DNA of 64,000 bases from Corynebacterium suicordis DSM 45110 (GCF_015351405.1 NZ_JADKMY010000001.1:558001-622000), one strand, 5' to 3'. Shown: positions 10,154-19,396, counted from the first letter of the stretch. The notes: generated by a model not told the origin, from the letters alone. Numbers and translations: made by a program.

Positions 10154-11290
10154 ATGACAAATCAGAATCCCTATGGGTCTGATGCCCCGCAGCCGGGCCA
10201 GAATAACTTCGGTCAACAACCGCAGGGTCAGTTTGGTTCGCAGGGTTACCCAGGGCAGCAGAATCCTGGCCAGTTCAACCAGGGTCAGGCAAACCCAGGG
10301 CATAACAACCCAGGCCAGTTCAATCAGGGACAGGCTAACCCAGGGCAAACGAACCCAGCGCAGTTCAATGCGGGTCAGCCAAACCAGGGCCAGCAGTGGC
10401 AGCAGAATCCTGCCCCGCAAGGTAACCCAGGCAACCCAAGTACCCAGAGCAATGCCAAGGCGCAGGCAAACGCAGCTCTCGCCAGCCTGCGCTCCCGTCC
10501 GCTCCTGCAGTTAGTTGGAGCCGGACTGGCTGCGCTGACCGTACTGCAGCTCATTTTCTTCACCATGAAGTGGTACAGCGCAGTGGTCACCGTCTTCGGC
10601 TTCTCCGTGGAAGCAATTGTCAACGGATGGGGTCAGGGCAAGGTCAATGGCGTGGATCCCAGCGCAGCAGAAGAAATGGTGAAGGCTGATCCTGGGCACA
10701 TGGTGCTGACCATCCTTACGCTGGGGCTGGTCATCGGCGCTATCGTCCTCTTCTTCCTCAAGAGGGAAGGGCTTCTCGCAGGTATCCTGACCACCGCTTC
10801 TGGCGTGATCGGCCTGCTGTTGCTGGTTCTGTTCTCCTTCACCGGTGGCAGGCTCGATACCGAAGAAGTCTCCACTTACGGCGGATCAGTAACCGAGGGC
10901 TTCGGTGCCGGATACTACCTCTCATGGTTGGTTCAGCTGCTGGTTCTGGCTGTTGGCGTGTGGCTTCTGCTCACACAACGCGCCCAGCTTCTGGAGTCCT
11001 CCAAGATTGACTTCGGCCTGCGTAAGCAGAAGAACGCTAGCGATCTCACAGGCCAGCAGGGCTTCGGTGGCCCAGCTCAACCAGGTTTCGGACCTGCAGA
11101 CCAGGCAAGTTTTGGACCTGCAGGCCAGCCAGGTTATGGAGCTCCAGGCCAGCCATTTGGTGGCCAGCCAAACCAGCAGACCAACCAGGCAGCACCCCGT
11201 AATGAGCAGTTTGGTGGTGGCTTCCCTCAAAACGGGAACAACCCCACCGATGGCAACTTCCCAACTGATGGAAATTCCCAACCTCGTTAA
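10154..11290 (+). CDS. Membrane protein with Q/N/G-rich repeat N-terminus
   Basis: A 378-residue protein. Residues 1-100 are low-complexity repeats of the form NPGQFNQGQA. Four hydrophobic segments follow (LLQLVGAGLAALTVLQLIFF; MVLTILTLGLVIGAIVLFF; LLAGILTTASGVIGLLLLVL; YLSWLVQLLVLAVGVWLLL), then another Gly/Gln/Pro-rich tail with GFGGPAQPGFGPADQ. The layout resembles the mycobacterial 34-kDa antigen group (DUF5336-like), but that link is tentative. A strong AGGAGGA lies before the ATG. It is a separate unit, closed by a terminator. Confidence 0.8.
   Translation: MTNQNPYGSDAPQPGQNNFGQQPQGQFGSQGYPGQQNPGQFNQGQANPGHNNPGQFNQGQANPGQTNPAQFNAGQPNQGQQWQQNPAPQGNPGNPSTQSNAKAQANAALASLRSRPLLQLVGAGLAALTVLQLIFFTMKWYSAVVTVFGFSVEAIVNGWGQGKVNGVDPSAAEEMVKADPGHMVLTILTLGLVIGAIVLFFLKREGLLAGILTTASGVIGLLLLVLFSFTGGRLDTEEVSTYGGSVTEGFGAGYYLSWLVQLLVLAVGVWLLLTQRAQLLESSKIDFGLRKQKNASDLTGQQGFGGPAQPGFGPADQASFGPAGQPGYGAPGQPFGGQPNQQTNQAAPRNEQFGGGFPQNGNNPTDGNFPTDGNSQPR
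10197..10396 (+). repeat. Degenerate in-frame repeats in the Q/N/G-rich domain
   Basis: Units encoding NPGQFNQGQA or close variants recur about every 30 nt. The nucleotide copies (for example CAGTTCAACCAGGGTCAGGC) are similar enough to permit slippage or recombination. Confidence 0.7.
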
Positions 11291-11316
11291 AGCATTCACT
11301 CGCTGATCGATAGTGC

Positions 11317-11352
11317 AAAAGCCGGCCTCGCAAAATAGCGAGGCCGGCTTTC
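11317..11352. terminator. Strong bidirectional terminator
   Basis: An 11-bp perfect stem GCCGGCCTCGC / GCGAGGCCGGC with a 6-nt loop, flanked by AAAA on the left and TTT on the right. It separates the convergent genes on either side and can serve both. Confidence 0.88.
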
Positions 11353-11379
11353 GTTGATCTACGGGGTGTAGTGCGCGGA

Positions 11380-12627
11380 TCAGAACTTAGTGAATCGCTT
11401 GGTCAGGCCTTCTTCGAGAACCCTCCAGCCCTTCACTTCCTCGTCGAAAGGAGCCGAGGGAGTGATCTCACTTGGGGTGCCCATCTGGAAAGCCAGGTAA
11501 TTCTGGAGGCGTGGGTAAGCCAGCAGTACCTTGTTCACGGCATCGTCCTCGGCCCAGTCTGCAGCGTCTGCGAGCAGTTCATAAGCGCGGGAAAGCTGAT
11601 CGGTATCCACCGCGTTGAGATCTTTACTGATGTCCTCGCGGAGACCATTGAAGGAGTACTCATTGGTGGGGTGAACCTCAACCTCTAGCTCACCGGCATT
11701 GGCTGCGGTGAGGATATCTCCCCAGGTGGCAAGCTCATCGAGATCGTGCTTCGGAGCATCGATCAGCCAGCGCACCAGAGAGCGAGGGTTGGGGAAGGTG
11801 TTGATCTCCCCGTGGCGGCCCAGGAAGACCGGCTTAGAGTCCACGTAGCAGCGCAGGGTGTAGACGTACTGGTTGTTCATCGTGATGCGGATCGGATCGA
11901 TCCCGGTGGAGGCCCAGATAGTGGAATCATAAGGGTCTGCATCCTCGGACGCAGTCTCCTTTTTCTCCTGCATTGTCGCAAGCTTGGCCTGGCGTGCTTC
12001 ACGAGCTGCATCGATGCGCTTTTGGGCATCTTCTACATCCGCTTCATCCAAGTCTGGGTGCTTGAGGAATGGCTCAATGTCATCGGTCATGGTGGCCCAT
12101 TTATCGAGCACCGTGCGGCCCACTCCAGACCACTCTTCCATGCCATTCTGGCTCGCGTAATGATCCGCGCCACGGCGGGTGTTCTGCAGGATCGAGTAGC
12201 TCTTGAACCACGAGTTGATGCTGGAGATATTCAGCACAGAGCCGAAGGACTGCAACAGATCGAAACTGCGGGTCACTGCCAGGGTTGACTCATAGCCTGG
12301 GCGATCCGCGAGCTTGGCGGGAAGCTCTACGAAGCTGACTTTGCCATCGGACTTGGGCACCACGTTGGTGGCCTTGTCCTTGAGGAAGTTCTGCCACTTC
12401 GGGTGATCAGACAGGTCATGCTTCGGGGTGGACTCGATAAACGCCAGCACTTCGGCGGGGGATTTGAAGACGAAGAGGTGGTCTTTATCCCCGAGGAATG
12501 CCTGCCATTGTTCGCCTCCAACCTGCCAGTTTGGCGCCCACAGCGTGTACCAGGTACCGCTAGTGAGCTCCATTTCGAGGGCAACAATGCCATTGCCGAA
12601 AGTGCGCGAGCCTTTTTCAAATGCCAT
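11380..12627 (-). CDS. Conserved corynebacterial protein of unknown function
   Basis: A 415-residue soluble, acidic protein without signal peptide or membrane segment. It shows internal similarity: TWYTLWAPNWQVGGEQWQAFLGDKDHLFVFKSP...ALAFIESTPKHDLSDHPKW in the first half resembles QYVYTLRCYVDSKPVFLGRHGEINTFPNPRSLVRWLIDAPKHDLDELATW in the second. Both end in a PKHDL motif, so it may contain two copies of one domain. A charged helical linker (QKRIDAAREARQAKLATMQEKKE) lies between them. I cannot assign a function. The ATG has a TAGAAT box 8 nt upstream and no Shine-Dalgarno. Confidence 0.8.
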   Translation of the reverse strand: MAFEKGSRTFGNGIVALEMELTSGTWYTLWAPNWQVGGEQWQAFLGDKDHLFVFKSPAEVLAFIESTPKHDLSDHPKWQNFLKDKATNVVPKSDGKVSFVELPAKLADRPGYESTLAVTRSFDLLQSFGSVLNISSINSWFKSYSILQNTRRGADHYASQNGMEEWSGVGRTVLDKWATMTDDIEPFLKHPDLDEADVEDAQKRIDAAREARQAKLATMQEKKETASEDADPYDSTIWASTGIDPIRITMNNQYVYTLRCYVDSKPVFLGRHGEINTFPNPRSLVRWLIDAPKHDLDELATWGDILTAANAGELEVEVHPTNEYSFNGLREDISKDLNAVDTDQLSRAYELLADAADWAEDDAVNKVLLAYPRLQNYLAFQMGTPSEITPSAPFDEEVKGWRVLEEGLTKRFTKF

Positions 12628-12635
12628 AAGTGGTC

Positions 12636-12641
12636 ATTCTA
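12636..12641 (-). promoter_or_regulatory. -10 box, leaderless, for the conserved hypothetical
   Basis: TAGAAT on the minus strand, 8 nt before the ATG at 12627. No clear -35 box. The rest of the 270-nt gap to the next gene shows nothing recognisable. Confidence 0.5.
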
Positions 12642-12897
12642 GCTGGTCTGCGGACTGCTTTTCGACGTGGGATCTGTATGTTTCCGTAGAGTGTGCCGAA
12701 GCTCCGCGGTGAGCACCGTGGGCACAGTGGGTGGCTCTTCACCCAGAAACTGGGCGACGTTATATTCGCGCGGGGTGGGTTGGCTGACGATTCTTGCGAG
12801 TCCGGAGTTCCGCATGAGGGCAATCTTTCTTCAATCGGTATCGGTGAAGGTTAGGTGGAGCGTGGGTGCTGTGTGCGTGATGGATGGAGGGGTGCTT

Positions 12898-13956
12898 CTA
12901 GCCGGTAGGACGGTAGAAGCCAAGGAAGTTCATGCCGATGTTTTCCGTCCGCACGGGACTGATCTGCACGGGATCTCCCGCCTCGATCATCTGCCCATCT
13001 CCCGTGAGCATGGCGACGTGCCCGTCCCACACTGCGAGGTCGCCCGGTAGGAGGTTGCTGGCATCAACCGGGGTGCCCATGGCCTGTTGTTGCGCCGTCC
13101 GGGGAATATCCACCCCGGCTTGGGCATAGGCCCATTGGGTCAATCCACTGCAATCAAGCCCCACCCCTGGTGCTGTGCCACCCCATTGATACGGAGTGCC
13201 CAGGGCACTGCGGGCTGCCTCTACTGCCTTGGCAGCTTCGGGGGACGGGGCACTAACAACCACGGTATCCGCGTCAGTTGGACTAGGAAGGGCAGGATCG
13301 GCCGTGCTGGAATCGCTGGGAATTGGCTCGATGGGCGGGACTCCAGCAGAGGTGGAATCAGCGGAAGATAACAGCGCGGGTGTCTCGGCAGCCGCGGGAG
13401 ATGCAGGAAGTGCAGAGCCTACAGCTCCTCGCGGGTTCCCCGTGATGCTCCCATCTTTGGGCCCTACGCCAACATCTGGGAAAGGCACGCCATTGATTTC
13501 TACGGTGAGTCCACTGAGTTCCCGGCCCAATGCAGCCAGCCGTTCGTGTGCCCGCAGCCAGTATTCGTCCACGATTGCGGGAACCTTTGCCGCAGCCATC
13601 CCGCCCAAAACTCCGGTGCTGGCCAGTGAAGAAACCATGGCGGCGGCGCATGCCTGCAAGCATTCCTTCGCGATTACCGTGATGTCTTGAATCGCAGAAT
13701 CAACAGCTTGTTCAGCCCTGCGGGCAATGCGATCTACCGCTGAACCTGCCTCGAGAGCTTGTTGCACATCGTCTGCGCCCTTGCTCAGTGAGCGCTCAAT
13801 CGCCACACCGGCCTCGCCTTCCAACGCGCCGGCTAGGCGAACGGGAATCTCCCGCGCCAAATCCAGGTCAGTGTCTCGCGGGAGTGCGGTATGACCTGCC
13901 GAAAGAGGTGAGGGTGCCAACTGGGCAAGCGGTTGAATCAGTTCCAGAAGATTCAT
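12898..13956 (-). CDS. NlpC/P60 family cysteine peptidase
   Basis: A 352-residue protein with a C-terminal NlpC/P60 domain that would cleave peptidoglycan stem peptides. The catalytic Cys is in DCSGLTQWAY, 84 residues from the end, and the His is in WDGHVAML; GTPYQWGG and LLPGDLAVW are also typical. The N-terminal half is helical and Ala-rich, followed by a Pro/Ser/Ala linker. There is no obvious signal peptide. The ATG at 13956 overlaps the stop of the upstream small gene (ATGA) and follows GGTGGGAAC. C. glutamicum also has an NlpC/P60 gene near upp. Secretion may depend on the partner. Confidence 0.88.
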   Translation of the reverse strand: MNLLELIQPLAQLAPSPLSAGHTALPRDTDLDLAREIPVRLAGALEGEAGVAIERSLSKGADDVQQALEAGSAVDRIARRAEQAVDSAIQDITVIAKECLQACAAAMVSSLASTGVLGGMAAAKVPAIVDEYWLRAHERLAALGRELSGLTVEINGVPFPDVGVGPKDGSITGNPRGAVGSALPASPAAAETPALLSSADSTSAGVPPIEPIPSDSSTADPALPSPTDADTVVVSAPSPEAAKAVEAARSALGTPYQWGGTAPGVGLDCSGLTQWAYAQAGVDIPRTAQQQAMGTPVDASNLLPGDLAVWDGHVAMLTGDGQMIEAGDPVQISPVRTENIGMNFLGFYRPTG

Positions 13957-14276
13957 CGTTCCCACCGATTCCAGTTCGCAGCCGTGCCGCGTTCATGCTC
14001 CACGAACTGGCTGTTGAGGTGGGTGAGGGAGGAGTGGGCGTCGAGAAAAAAGGAAGAGAGAGCCTGCAGGGAGGTGGCGTGCTGACCGCGGGCCTGAGTT
14101 AACGCCTGCAGGAAACCTTCGGCTTCCGGGACGATGGGCGCTACCCACCGTGCGGCCATCGCTTCACGCGGATTGCCCAGTTGACGCCCCAATTGCGCCA
14201 CCGCGGCGGCCACCGAATCAATGTCCCCCACGGAAGCTACTAACGAGCCACCTGCACCCTCATTCCACACATTCAC
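13953..14276 (-). CDS. Small helical protein paired with NlpC/P60 (WXG100-like size)
   Basis: About 107 residues, mostly helical: DIDSVAAAVAQLGRQLGN, then AEGFLQALTQARGQHATSLQALSSFFLDAHSSLTHLNSQFV. The GTG at 14276 is preferred because GGAG lies 7 nt upstream; a GTG at 14330 would add 18 residues. Size, two-helix layout and coupling to a downstream effector-like protein recall ESX/WXG100 partners, but no WXG motif is present in the turn, so the relation is inference. Overlaps the NlpC/P60 gene by 4 nt. Confidence 0.65.
   Translation of the reverse strand: MNVWNEGAGGSLVASVGDIDSVAAAVAQLGRQLGNPREAMAARWVAPIVPEAEGFLQALTQARGQHATSLQALSSFFLDAHSSLTHLNSQFVEHERGTAANWNRWER
14037..14055 (+). repeat. Interspersed GGCGTCGAGAAAA motif
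   Basis: GGCGTCGAGAAAAAAGGAA on the + strand, antisense to the small helical-protein gene. Confidence 0.6.
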
Positions 14277-14384
14277 CGCTCGCTCCGCCCCAAGATGAGT
14301 CTTTTCCCGTCCAGAAAATTTCTTCACCACCCTTAGACTCCGCAACTTGAGCAAAGGTTCACGCGGGCGCTGGAGCAGACCGAG

Positions 14385-14390
14385 TAGACT
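14385..14390 (+). promoter_or_regulatory. -10 box for a leaderless upp transcript
   Basis: TAGACT lies 8 nt before the ATG of upp and no Shine-Dalgarno is present. The -35 region is poor. Confidence 0.5.
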
Positions 14391-14398
14391 CAGAAACC

Positions 14399-15049
14399 AT
14401 GGAAATTCAGGTGGTAGAACACCCGCTGATCGCATCGCGCATGACGATCATGAGGGACGAACGCAGTAACAATGCAGCATTCCGCGCCGCGCTCGCGGAC
14501 CTGGGCGCAATGCTGGTGTACGAGGCAGCCAAGGATTTAGAGCTGCAGTCCTTCGATGTTCAGACCCCCGTGGCCACCGCTGAGGGTTTCCGCCTGGCTA
14601 AGCCACCGATTATCGTGCCGGTTATCCGCGCTGGCCTGGGCATGATTGACCCTGCGCTCTCCATGATTCCGGACGCGCAGGTGGGCTTCATTGGCCTGGC
14701 TCGCGATGAAGAAACCCACGAGCCAGTGCCTTACCTGGAAGCACTGCCACAGGATCTTTCCGGTCAGCCAGTCTTCTTGGTGGATCCCATGCTGGCCACC
14801 GGAGGCTCGCTGCTGCACGCCATCCGGTTGCTGGAAGGTCGTGGCGCGGATGACATCACGTGCATCTGCATGATCTCCGCCCAGCCGGGTGTGGACGCGC
14901 TGGTTGAGGCTGGCGTGAATGTGAAAAAGCTGGTCACGGCAGTGGTGGACCCAGAGCTGAACTCGGATTCCTACATCCTGCCCGGCTTGGGCGATGCCGG
15001 TGACCGCCTCTACGGCCCCCGAAACATCGACCTCAGCGAGCTCAACTAA
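14399..15049 (+). CDS. upp: Uracil phosphoribosyltransferase
   Basis: Converts uracil and PRPP to UMP in pyrimidine salvage. The PRPP-binding loop is [10 protein letters not shown] near residue 130, and the C-terminal [15 protein letters not shown] binds uracil. At 216 residues it has the family length and starts [19 protein letters not shown] as expected. It is divergent from the NlpC/P60 pair and convergent with the phosphohexomutase gene, whose stop codon interlocks with its own over 4 nt. Confidence 0.96.
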   Translation: MEIQVVEHPLIASRMTIMRDERSNNAAFRAALADLGAMLVYEAAKDLELQSFDVQTPVATAEGFRLAKPPIIVPVIRAGLGMIDPALSMIPDAQVGFIGLARDEETHEPVPYLEALPQDLSGQPVFLVDPMLATGGSLLHAIRLLEGRGADDITCICMISAQPGVDALVEAGVNVKKLVTAVVDPELNSDSYILPGLGDAGDRLYGPRNIDLSELN

Positions 15050-16611
15050 AACAAGTTGATGACATCAAATTCGAACTTGTCGTAGAGTGCCTCAACGTTT
15101 TCGCGGCTTCCCGCAGGGCCGGTGACTTCCAAGTAGAACTTGGCCTTCGGTTCTGTGCCCGAAGGGCGGGCAATGACTCGAACGGTCAATTCGCCCTGTT
15201 GGCCAGTCATTTTTACACCGTCGGTGATGCGATCAGCCGAGTCTTTGATTACTGAGGCCTGCACTTCCAAGCCTCCCAATTCCCGCGGTGGAGCACTCAA
15301 AATTTGAGAGACCAGTTTGTATGCCTGCTCCGATGTTTCGTAGCGCATGCTCACCTGTCCGGTCCGGAATACGCCATGCGTGGCCTCCAGTTCGGCCAGC
15401 TCATCCAGCAGCCCACGCCCAGCTTCCTTCAGTTCGGCAACCCATTGCGCGGCGATTAGCGCGGTGGCGATGCCATCCTTATCTGCTACCACGTGCGGTG
15501 CTGGACACGTGCCGATAGCCTCCTCGTAGGCAAACGCCAGCTCCCCGGGCTGGTCATCCGCAGCGCGCGCGAGGTACTTGAACCCGGTGAGCGTCTCCAC
15601 GTAATTCCAGCCATAGTGCGCGGCCATGCGCCCCAGCAGCTGACTGGACACCACCGTGGTCGCCACCACAGGTGCAGGTTGGCCGTCCTTTTCTTCCGAC
15701 GCCACCCTGCACTCACCCACGATTCTCTTCGCCATCAGTGGGCCGGTCTCATCACCGCGAAGCATGCGGTATCCATATTTCGTGTTGCTTGGATCGGGTA
15801 CGCCGAGCATGCAGCGGTCGGCGTCGGGATCAAGGGCGATGAGAAGATCTGGTTGCAGTTCGCGGGCCTCCTGCAACAGCAGGTCCGTGGCTCCGGGCTC
15901 TTCCGGGTTGGGGAAGGCCACGGTGGGGAATTCCGGATCGGGCCAGCGCTGAGCGGCCACGAAGTGAATATCGCCAAAACCGTTGGTGCGCAGCGCGGAT
16001 TCCAGCGCCTCACCGCCCACGCCGTGCAGGGGAGTGTAGAGGATCTTCAAGGTGCGGCGCTTGCGGAGTTTCTCCTGCTCACCGCAGGCCACCAGCTGGG
16101 AGATGGCGGTGACATAACCGTTTTGCGCACCGAGATCCATGGATTTCGCTTCGGAACGGGGGATCAGCGAGGCGGCGGGCTGCTGGGCAATCTCCGCTTC
16201 GATCTCCACGTCCGCAGGGCTCAGCAATTGCCGCCCGCCGTCCAGGTACAGCTTGTAGCCGTTGTCCCCGCCGGGGTTATGGCTGGCGGTGATCTGCACG
16301 CCCGCATCGAACTGCCGGGATTTCACCAGCCACGCCAAGATCGGGGTGGCCCCTGGCTCAGCGATGAGCGTTACGGCAAACCCGGCACCAGCGAAGGTTT
16401 CGGCCGTGGAGCGGGCAAACGGGTGGGAGCCGTAGCGGGCGTCGTAACCCACGGCCACCTGGAAACGGCCATCCGCACGAATGGGCTGCAACGCCTTTTT
16501 CATCCACGCTGCCACTCCCGCCGTAGCTCGGGTCACGTTGGGCACGTTGAGCTGATCAACCCCCGGACCGACCACTGCGCGCAGGCCTGCGGTTCCAAAT
16601 TTCAGGTTCAT
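15046..16611 (-). CDS. pmmB: Phosphomannomutase/phosphoglucomutase
   Basis: An alpha-D-phosphohexomutase of 521 residues. The catalytic phosphoserine loop is [17 protein letters not shown], the metal-binding loop is [12 protein letters not shown], the sugar-specificity loop is AFAYEEAIG and the phosphate loop is [12 protein letters not shown]. Which hexose it prefers is not clear. It overlaps the upstream purine nucleoside phosphorylase by 4 nt, so the pair may handle sugar phosphates from nucleosides. The symbol follows usual corynebacterial naming at this locus and is tentative. Confidence 0.9.
   Translation of the reverse strand: MNLKFGTAGLRAVVGPGVDQLNVPNVTRATAGVAAWMKKALQPIRADGRFQVAVGYDARYGSHPFARSTAETFAGAGFAVTLIAEPGATPILAWLVKSRQFDAGVQITASHNPGGDNGYKLYLDGGRQLLSPADVEIEAEIAQQPAASLIPRSEAKSMDLGAQNGYVTAISQLVACGEQEKLRKRRTLKILYTPLHGVGGEALESALRTNGFGDIHFVAAQRWPDPEFPTVAFPNPEEPGATDLLLQEARELQPDLLIALDPDADRCMLGVPDPSNTKYGYRMLRGDETGPLMAKRIVGECRVASEEKDGQPAPVVATTVVSSQLLGRMAAHYGWNYVETLTGFKYLARAADDQPGELAFAYEEAIGTCPAPHVVADKDGIATALIAAQWVAELKEAGRGLLDELAELEATHGVFRTGQVSMRYETSEQAYKLVSQILSAPPRELGGLEVQASVIKDSADRITDGVKMTGQQGELTVRVIARPSGTEPKAKFYLEVTGPAGSRENVEALYDKFEFDVINLF
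15689..15706 (-). repeat. Interspersed GGTGGCGTCGGAAGAAAA motif
   Basis: GGTGGCGTCGGAAGAAAA on the minus strand, in the sense of pmmB, encoding VASEEKD. Confidence 0.6.
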
Positions 16612-17423
16612 TTGGCGCCCAGCAGCTTTCGGAGCAGCTCGCCCATATCCTGCGCTGCGGCATTGCCTGCCTCCAGCACTTCGAGGTGATTCAAAGCCTC
16701 GCCGGTCATGCCGGCAGCCAGGTTGGTTACCAGTGAGATGCCCAGGACATCCACCCCGGCTTCGCGCGCGGCGATGGTTTCGTAGACCGTGGACATGCCC
16801 ACCAGCCCCGCACCCAGGGTGCGCAGCATGTGGATCTCCGCGGGGGTTTCATACTGCGGACCAGGCATCATCGCGTAAACGGCCTCGCGCATGCCGGGGC
16901 GGAGCTCCTGTGCGCGTTCACGCAGCTTAGGGGAGTAGGCATCCACCAGGTTCACGAAGTTGGCGCCGCTCAGGGGAGTCTTGGCGGTGAAGTTGATGTG
17001 GTCGCTGATCAGCACGGGCTCGCCCACCTGCATGCCCTCCACCAGGCCACCGGCTGCGTTGGTCAGCACCACGGTGCTCACACCAGCGGCGGCTGCGGTG
17101 CGCACGGCATGCGCGGTGCGCCAGAGCTCATGACCCTCATACGCATGGGTGCGACCCAGTAGCACCAACACTCGCTGACCTGCGATGACACACGCGCGGA
17201 TCGTTCCACCGTGCCCCTCAGCGGACGGAGGCAGGAAGCCCGGAAGCTCCGCCATGGGGAACTCCATGAGCTCCTCCGCGTTCTCCGTCAGCACGTCAGC
17301 AGCTGGCCGCCAACCGGAACCCAACACCACCGCGACATCGAATTTATCCTGCGAGGTTCGCTCCAGCAGAGCCTGGGATGCTTGGGTGGCCAATTCCTGC
17401 GGGGACAAGTCAGATTCAGTCAT
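16608..17423 (-). CDS. punA: Purine nucleoside phosphorylase
   Basis: Phosphorolysis of inosine/guanosine-type nucleosides to base and ribose 1-phosphate. Family landmarks: [47 protein letters not shown] and [26 protein letters not shown]. The ATG at 17423 is chosen because GGGG and a TATTTT box lie directly upstream; a longer form would begin at 17459. Protein length is then 271. Its stop overlaps the start of the phosphohexomutase gene. Confidence 0.92.
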   Translation of the reverse strand: MTESDLSPQELATQASQALLERTSQDKFDVAVVLGSGWRPAADVLTENAEELMEFPMAELPGFLPPSAEGHGGTIRACVIAGQRVLVLLGRTHAYEGHELWRTAHAVRTAAAAGVSTVVLTNAAGGLVEGMQVGEPVLISDHINFTAKTPLSGANFVNLVDAYSPKLRERAQELRPGMREAVYAMMPGPQYETPAEIHMLRTLGAGLVGMSTVYETIAAREAGVDVLGISLVTNLAAGMTGEALNHLEVLEAGNAAAQDMGELLRKLLGAK

Positions 17424-17430
17424 GTACCCC

Positions 17431-17436
17431 AAAATA
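17431..17436 (-). promoter_or_regulatory. Possible -10 box for punA
   Basis: TATTTT on the minus strand, 7 nt before the ATG at 17423. GGGG between the two could instead act as a weak ribosome-binding site. Confidence 0.3.
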
Positions 17437-17498
17437 CCGCTCGCTCCCACAGCATGCACTCAGCGTCACGGGGTGGGTCTACACTAGGGAGGATTGAG

Positions 17499-17594
17499 AT
17501 GCACTACTTAGCTGCGGAAGTGGCAGGGGTGGCGTCGGAAAAAAAGAACAGATACTCGGCAACAGGAAGGTCAGGGCTAGCGTGGATCGCGTGA
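17499..17594 (+). CDS. Putative 31-residue leader peptide
   Basis: An ATG preceded at 5 nt by GGGAGG, the best Shine-Dalgarno nearby, opens a 31-codon ORF (MHYLAAEVAGVASEKKNR...). Its TGA overlaps an in-frame GTG of the amidohydrolase gene (GTGA at 17591-17594), the layout of translational coupling. The middle of the ORF is one copy of the interspersed motif. No conserved domain; could be fortuitous. Confidence 0.45.
   Translation: MHYLAAEVAGVASEKKNRYSATGRSGLAWIA
17528..17549 (+). repeat. Interspersed GGTGGCGTCGGAAAAAAA motif
   Basis: A full-length match ahead of the amidohydrolase gene, within the putative leader ORF. The core reads GGCGTCGGAAAAAAAGAA. Confidence 0.65.
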
Positions 17595-18790
17595 GCATCT
17601 CCACTTTTGTGAGTGCGTGGGTTGAGGAAAACCGCGAGATTATTCGGCAGTGGCGGCGCCAACTGCACCGCAACCCCGAGCTATCCCACATGGAGATTGC
17701 CACCACCGAATTTCTGCTGAGCAAGCTGCGCGAAGCCGGGCTGGAGCCCCGCGCGTTGCCTTCCACCGGCGCGACCGTGGACATCGGTCCCGCAGATGCA
17801 CCGATGATTGCCTTCCGCGGTGACATCGATGCCCTGCCCATCCAGGAGCAGACCGGCCTGGATTTTGCCTCCGAGAACCCCGGGGTGATGCACGCCTGTG
17901 GGCATGACATCCACACCGTGATCGTCCTGGCCCTGGCCTGCGGGCTGGCCGCGCTGGTCAAGGAGCATGGCGAGGATGTTTTGCCCGTGCGCGTGCGCTG
18001 CATCTTCCAGCCTGCCGAAGAAGTCATGGACGGCGGGGCAGTGGAGGTCATCGAGGCCGGTGCGCTGCATGACGTGCAGTCCATCTACGCAGTGCACTGC
18101 GAGCCCAAGCTGCGAACCGGGGAAATCGGCGTGCGCACCGGCCCCATCACCAGCGCCTCTGACGTGATCGAGATCATCCTGCGCGGCCACGGTGGCCACA
18201 CCTCCCGTCCGCACCTCACGTCGGATCTGGTGTACGCAGCGGGTCTGATCATCACTCAACTGCCGGGCCTTCTTACCCGACGCCTCGATCCTCGCTCAGG
18301 CACCGTTGTCGTCTTCGGAGCGATCAATGGCGGGGGCACGTTCAATGCCATTCCGCAGGAAGTTCGCCTGCTGGGCACATTCCGCACCGCGCAGGCAGGC
18401 GTGTGGCGCCAAGGCGAGGCGCTGCTCACCGAACTCCTGGAACAGATCGTGGCCCCCACGGGTGCCGAGATGGAGATTCGCTACACCAAGGGCGTGCCGC
18501 CGGTCACCAACGATGATGTGGCCACCGCGCTAATCGCCCAGGCGGTCAAGGACCGCGACCCATACGCGCTGCGGGAGGCCCCGCAGTCCAGCGGTGGAGA
18601 AGACTTCAGCTGGTACCTCGAGCACGTGCCGGGATCCATGGCGCGCCTCGGCGCGTGGGATGGCAAGGGGGAGAAGCCGGACCTGCACCAGCCAGATATC
18701 GTGTTTGACGAGCGCTCCATCGGCGTGGGCATCCGCATGTTCGCCGGAGTGGTGGAGCAGTTCCACGCTAAGGACGTGGCACGTCCCTAG
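17582..18790 (+). CDS. M20-family amidohydrolase (AbgB/hippurate hydrolase-like)
   Basis: A 402-residue zinc peptidase/deacylase, probably removing acyl groups from N-acyl amino acids in the cytoplasm. Metal ligands lie in HACGHDIHTV, FQPAEEVMDGGA and the C-terminal SSGGEDFSWYL; the dimerisation domain contains RGHGGHTSRPH. The start is either GTG 17582 (GGAAGG 13 nt upstream) or GTG 17591, which overlaps the leader-ORF stop. It converges on the DUF1707 gene with a 4-nt stop-codon overlap (CTAG). Confidence 0.9.
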   Translation: MDRVSISTFVSAWVEENREIIRQWRRQLHRNPELSHMEIATTEFLLSKLREAGLEPRALPSTGATVDIGPADAPMIAFRGDIDALPIQEQTGLDFASENPGVMHACGHDIHTVIVLALACGLAALVKEHGEDVLPVRVRCIFQPAEEVMDGGAVEVIEAGALHDVQSIYAVHCEPKLRTGEIGVRTGPITSASDVIEIILRGHGGHTSRPHLTSDLVYAAGLIITQLPGLLTRRLDPRSGTVVVFGAINGGGTFNAIPQEVRLLGTFRTAQAGVWRQGEALLTELLEQIVAPTGAEMEIRYTKGVPPVTNDDVATALIAQAVKDRDPYALREAPQSSGGEDFSWYLEHVPGSMARLGAWDGKGEKPDLHQPDIVFDERSIGVGIRMFAGVVEQFHAKDVARP

Positions 18791-19386
18791 TTGTGGCGGT
18801 TAATCCGCTTGCCGATGGACTTGTTGGCAAACTGCATGGCGTTATGCGTGAGCTCATCGCGCTGAGCGCGCCGCTGCGCCTTGCGCTGCTCAATCTCCAT
18901 CTGCCGTTCCATCCGGATGGCCCGCAAGCGGTTGCGCTCCAAGCGTTTCTGCGAAGGCGCGTGCCAGGAATCCGGCCCCACCTTGGCCACGTACAGGAGC
19001 AGCGCTACCGCGGGGATGAGCAGCAAAAGCACGGCTGAGGAAGCCCAGATGGGCGAGAGGATAATCGAAGCGCCCACTGCGCCGATGGCCGTGAGACCGA
19101 GAATCGCGGGCTTGGGTTTTGCCCCGTTGCGACGCACCCGTTCAATCTCTGCCGCGGAATACATGGGCATGAGGTGCGAGCCGGGGGAGAGTGCCGGGAG
19201 GTCCCGGAAAATCGCATCGAGGTCACCCCGGTGAACCGCGTTTGCGGCCTGCGAGCTGCGCAGTTCGAACTCATCCAGGGTGAGCCGACCTTCTGCGAAG
19301 TGGCTGCCCAAAACGGTGATTGCATCCTGGCGCTCCGGGTCACTAACCCGCAGATGAGGTGAGTTCGGATGGCCTGGGTGGTTCAT
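18787..19386 (-). CDS. DUF1707 domain membrane protein
   Basis: About 199 residues. The N-terminal DUF1707 domain is RVSDPERQDAITVLGSHFAEGRLTLDEFELRSSQAANAVHRGDLDAIFRDLP, a SHOCT-like helical module common in actinobacteria. Two transmembrane segments follow (AILGLTAIGAVGASIIL; AVLLLLIPAVALLLYV), then a basic coiled-coil-like tail (RLERNRLRAIRMERQMEIEQRKAQRRAQRDE). The ATG at 19386 has AGG 9 nt upstream; ATG 19395 is possible. It starts just after glpK. Role unknown. Confidence 0.85.
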   Translation of the reverse strand: MNHPGHPNSPHLRVSDPERQDAITVLGSHFAEGRLTLDEFELRSSQAANAVHRGDLDAIFRDLPALSPGSHLMPMYSAAEIERVRRNGAKPKPAILGLTAIGAVGASIILSPIWASSAVLLLLIPAVALLLYVAKVGPDSWHAPSQKRLERNRLRAIRMERQMEIEQRKAQRRAQRDELTHNAMQFANKSIGKRINRHN

Positions 19387-19396
19387 GCCCGTCATC

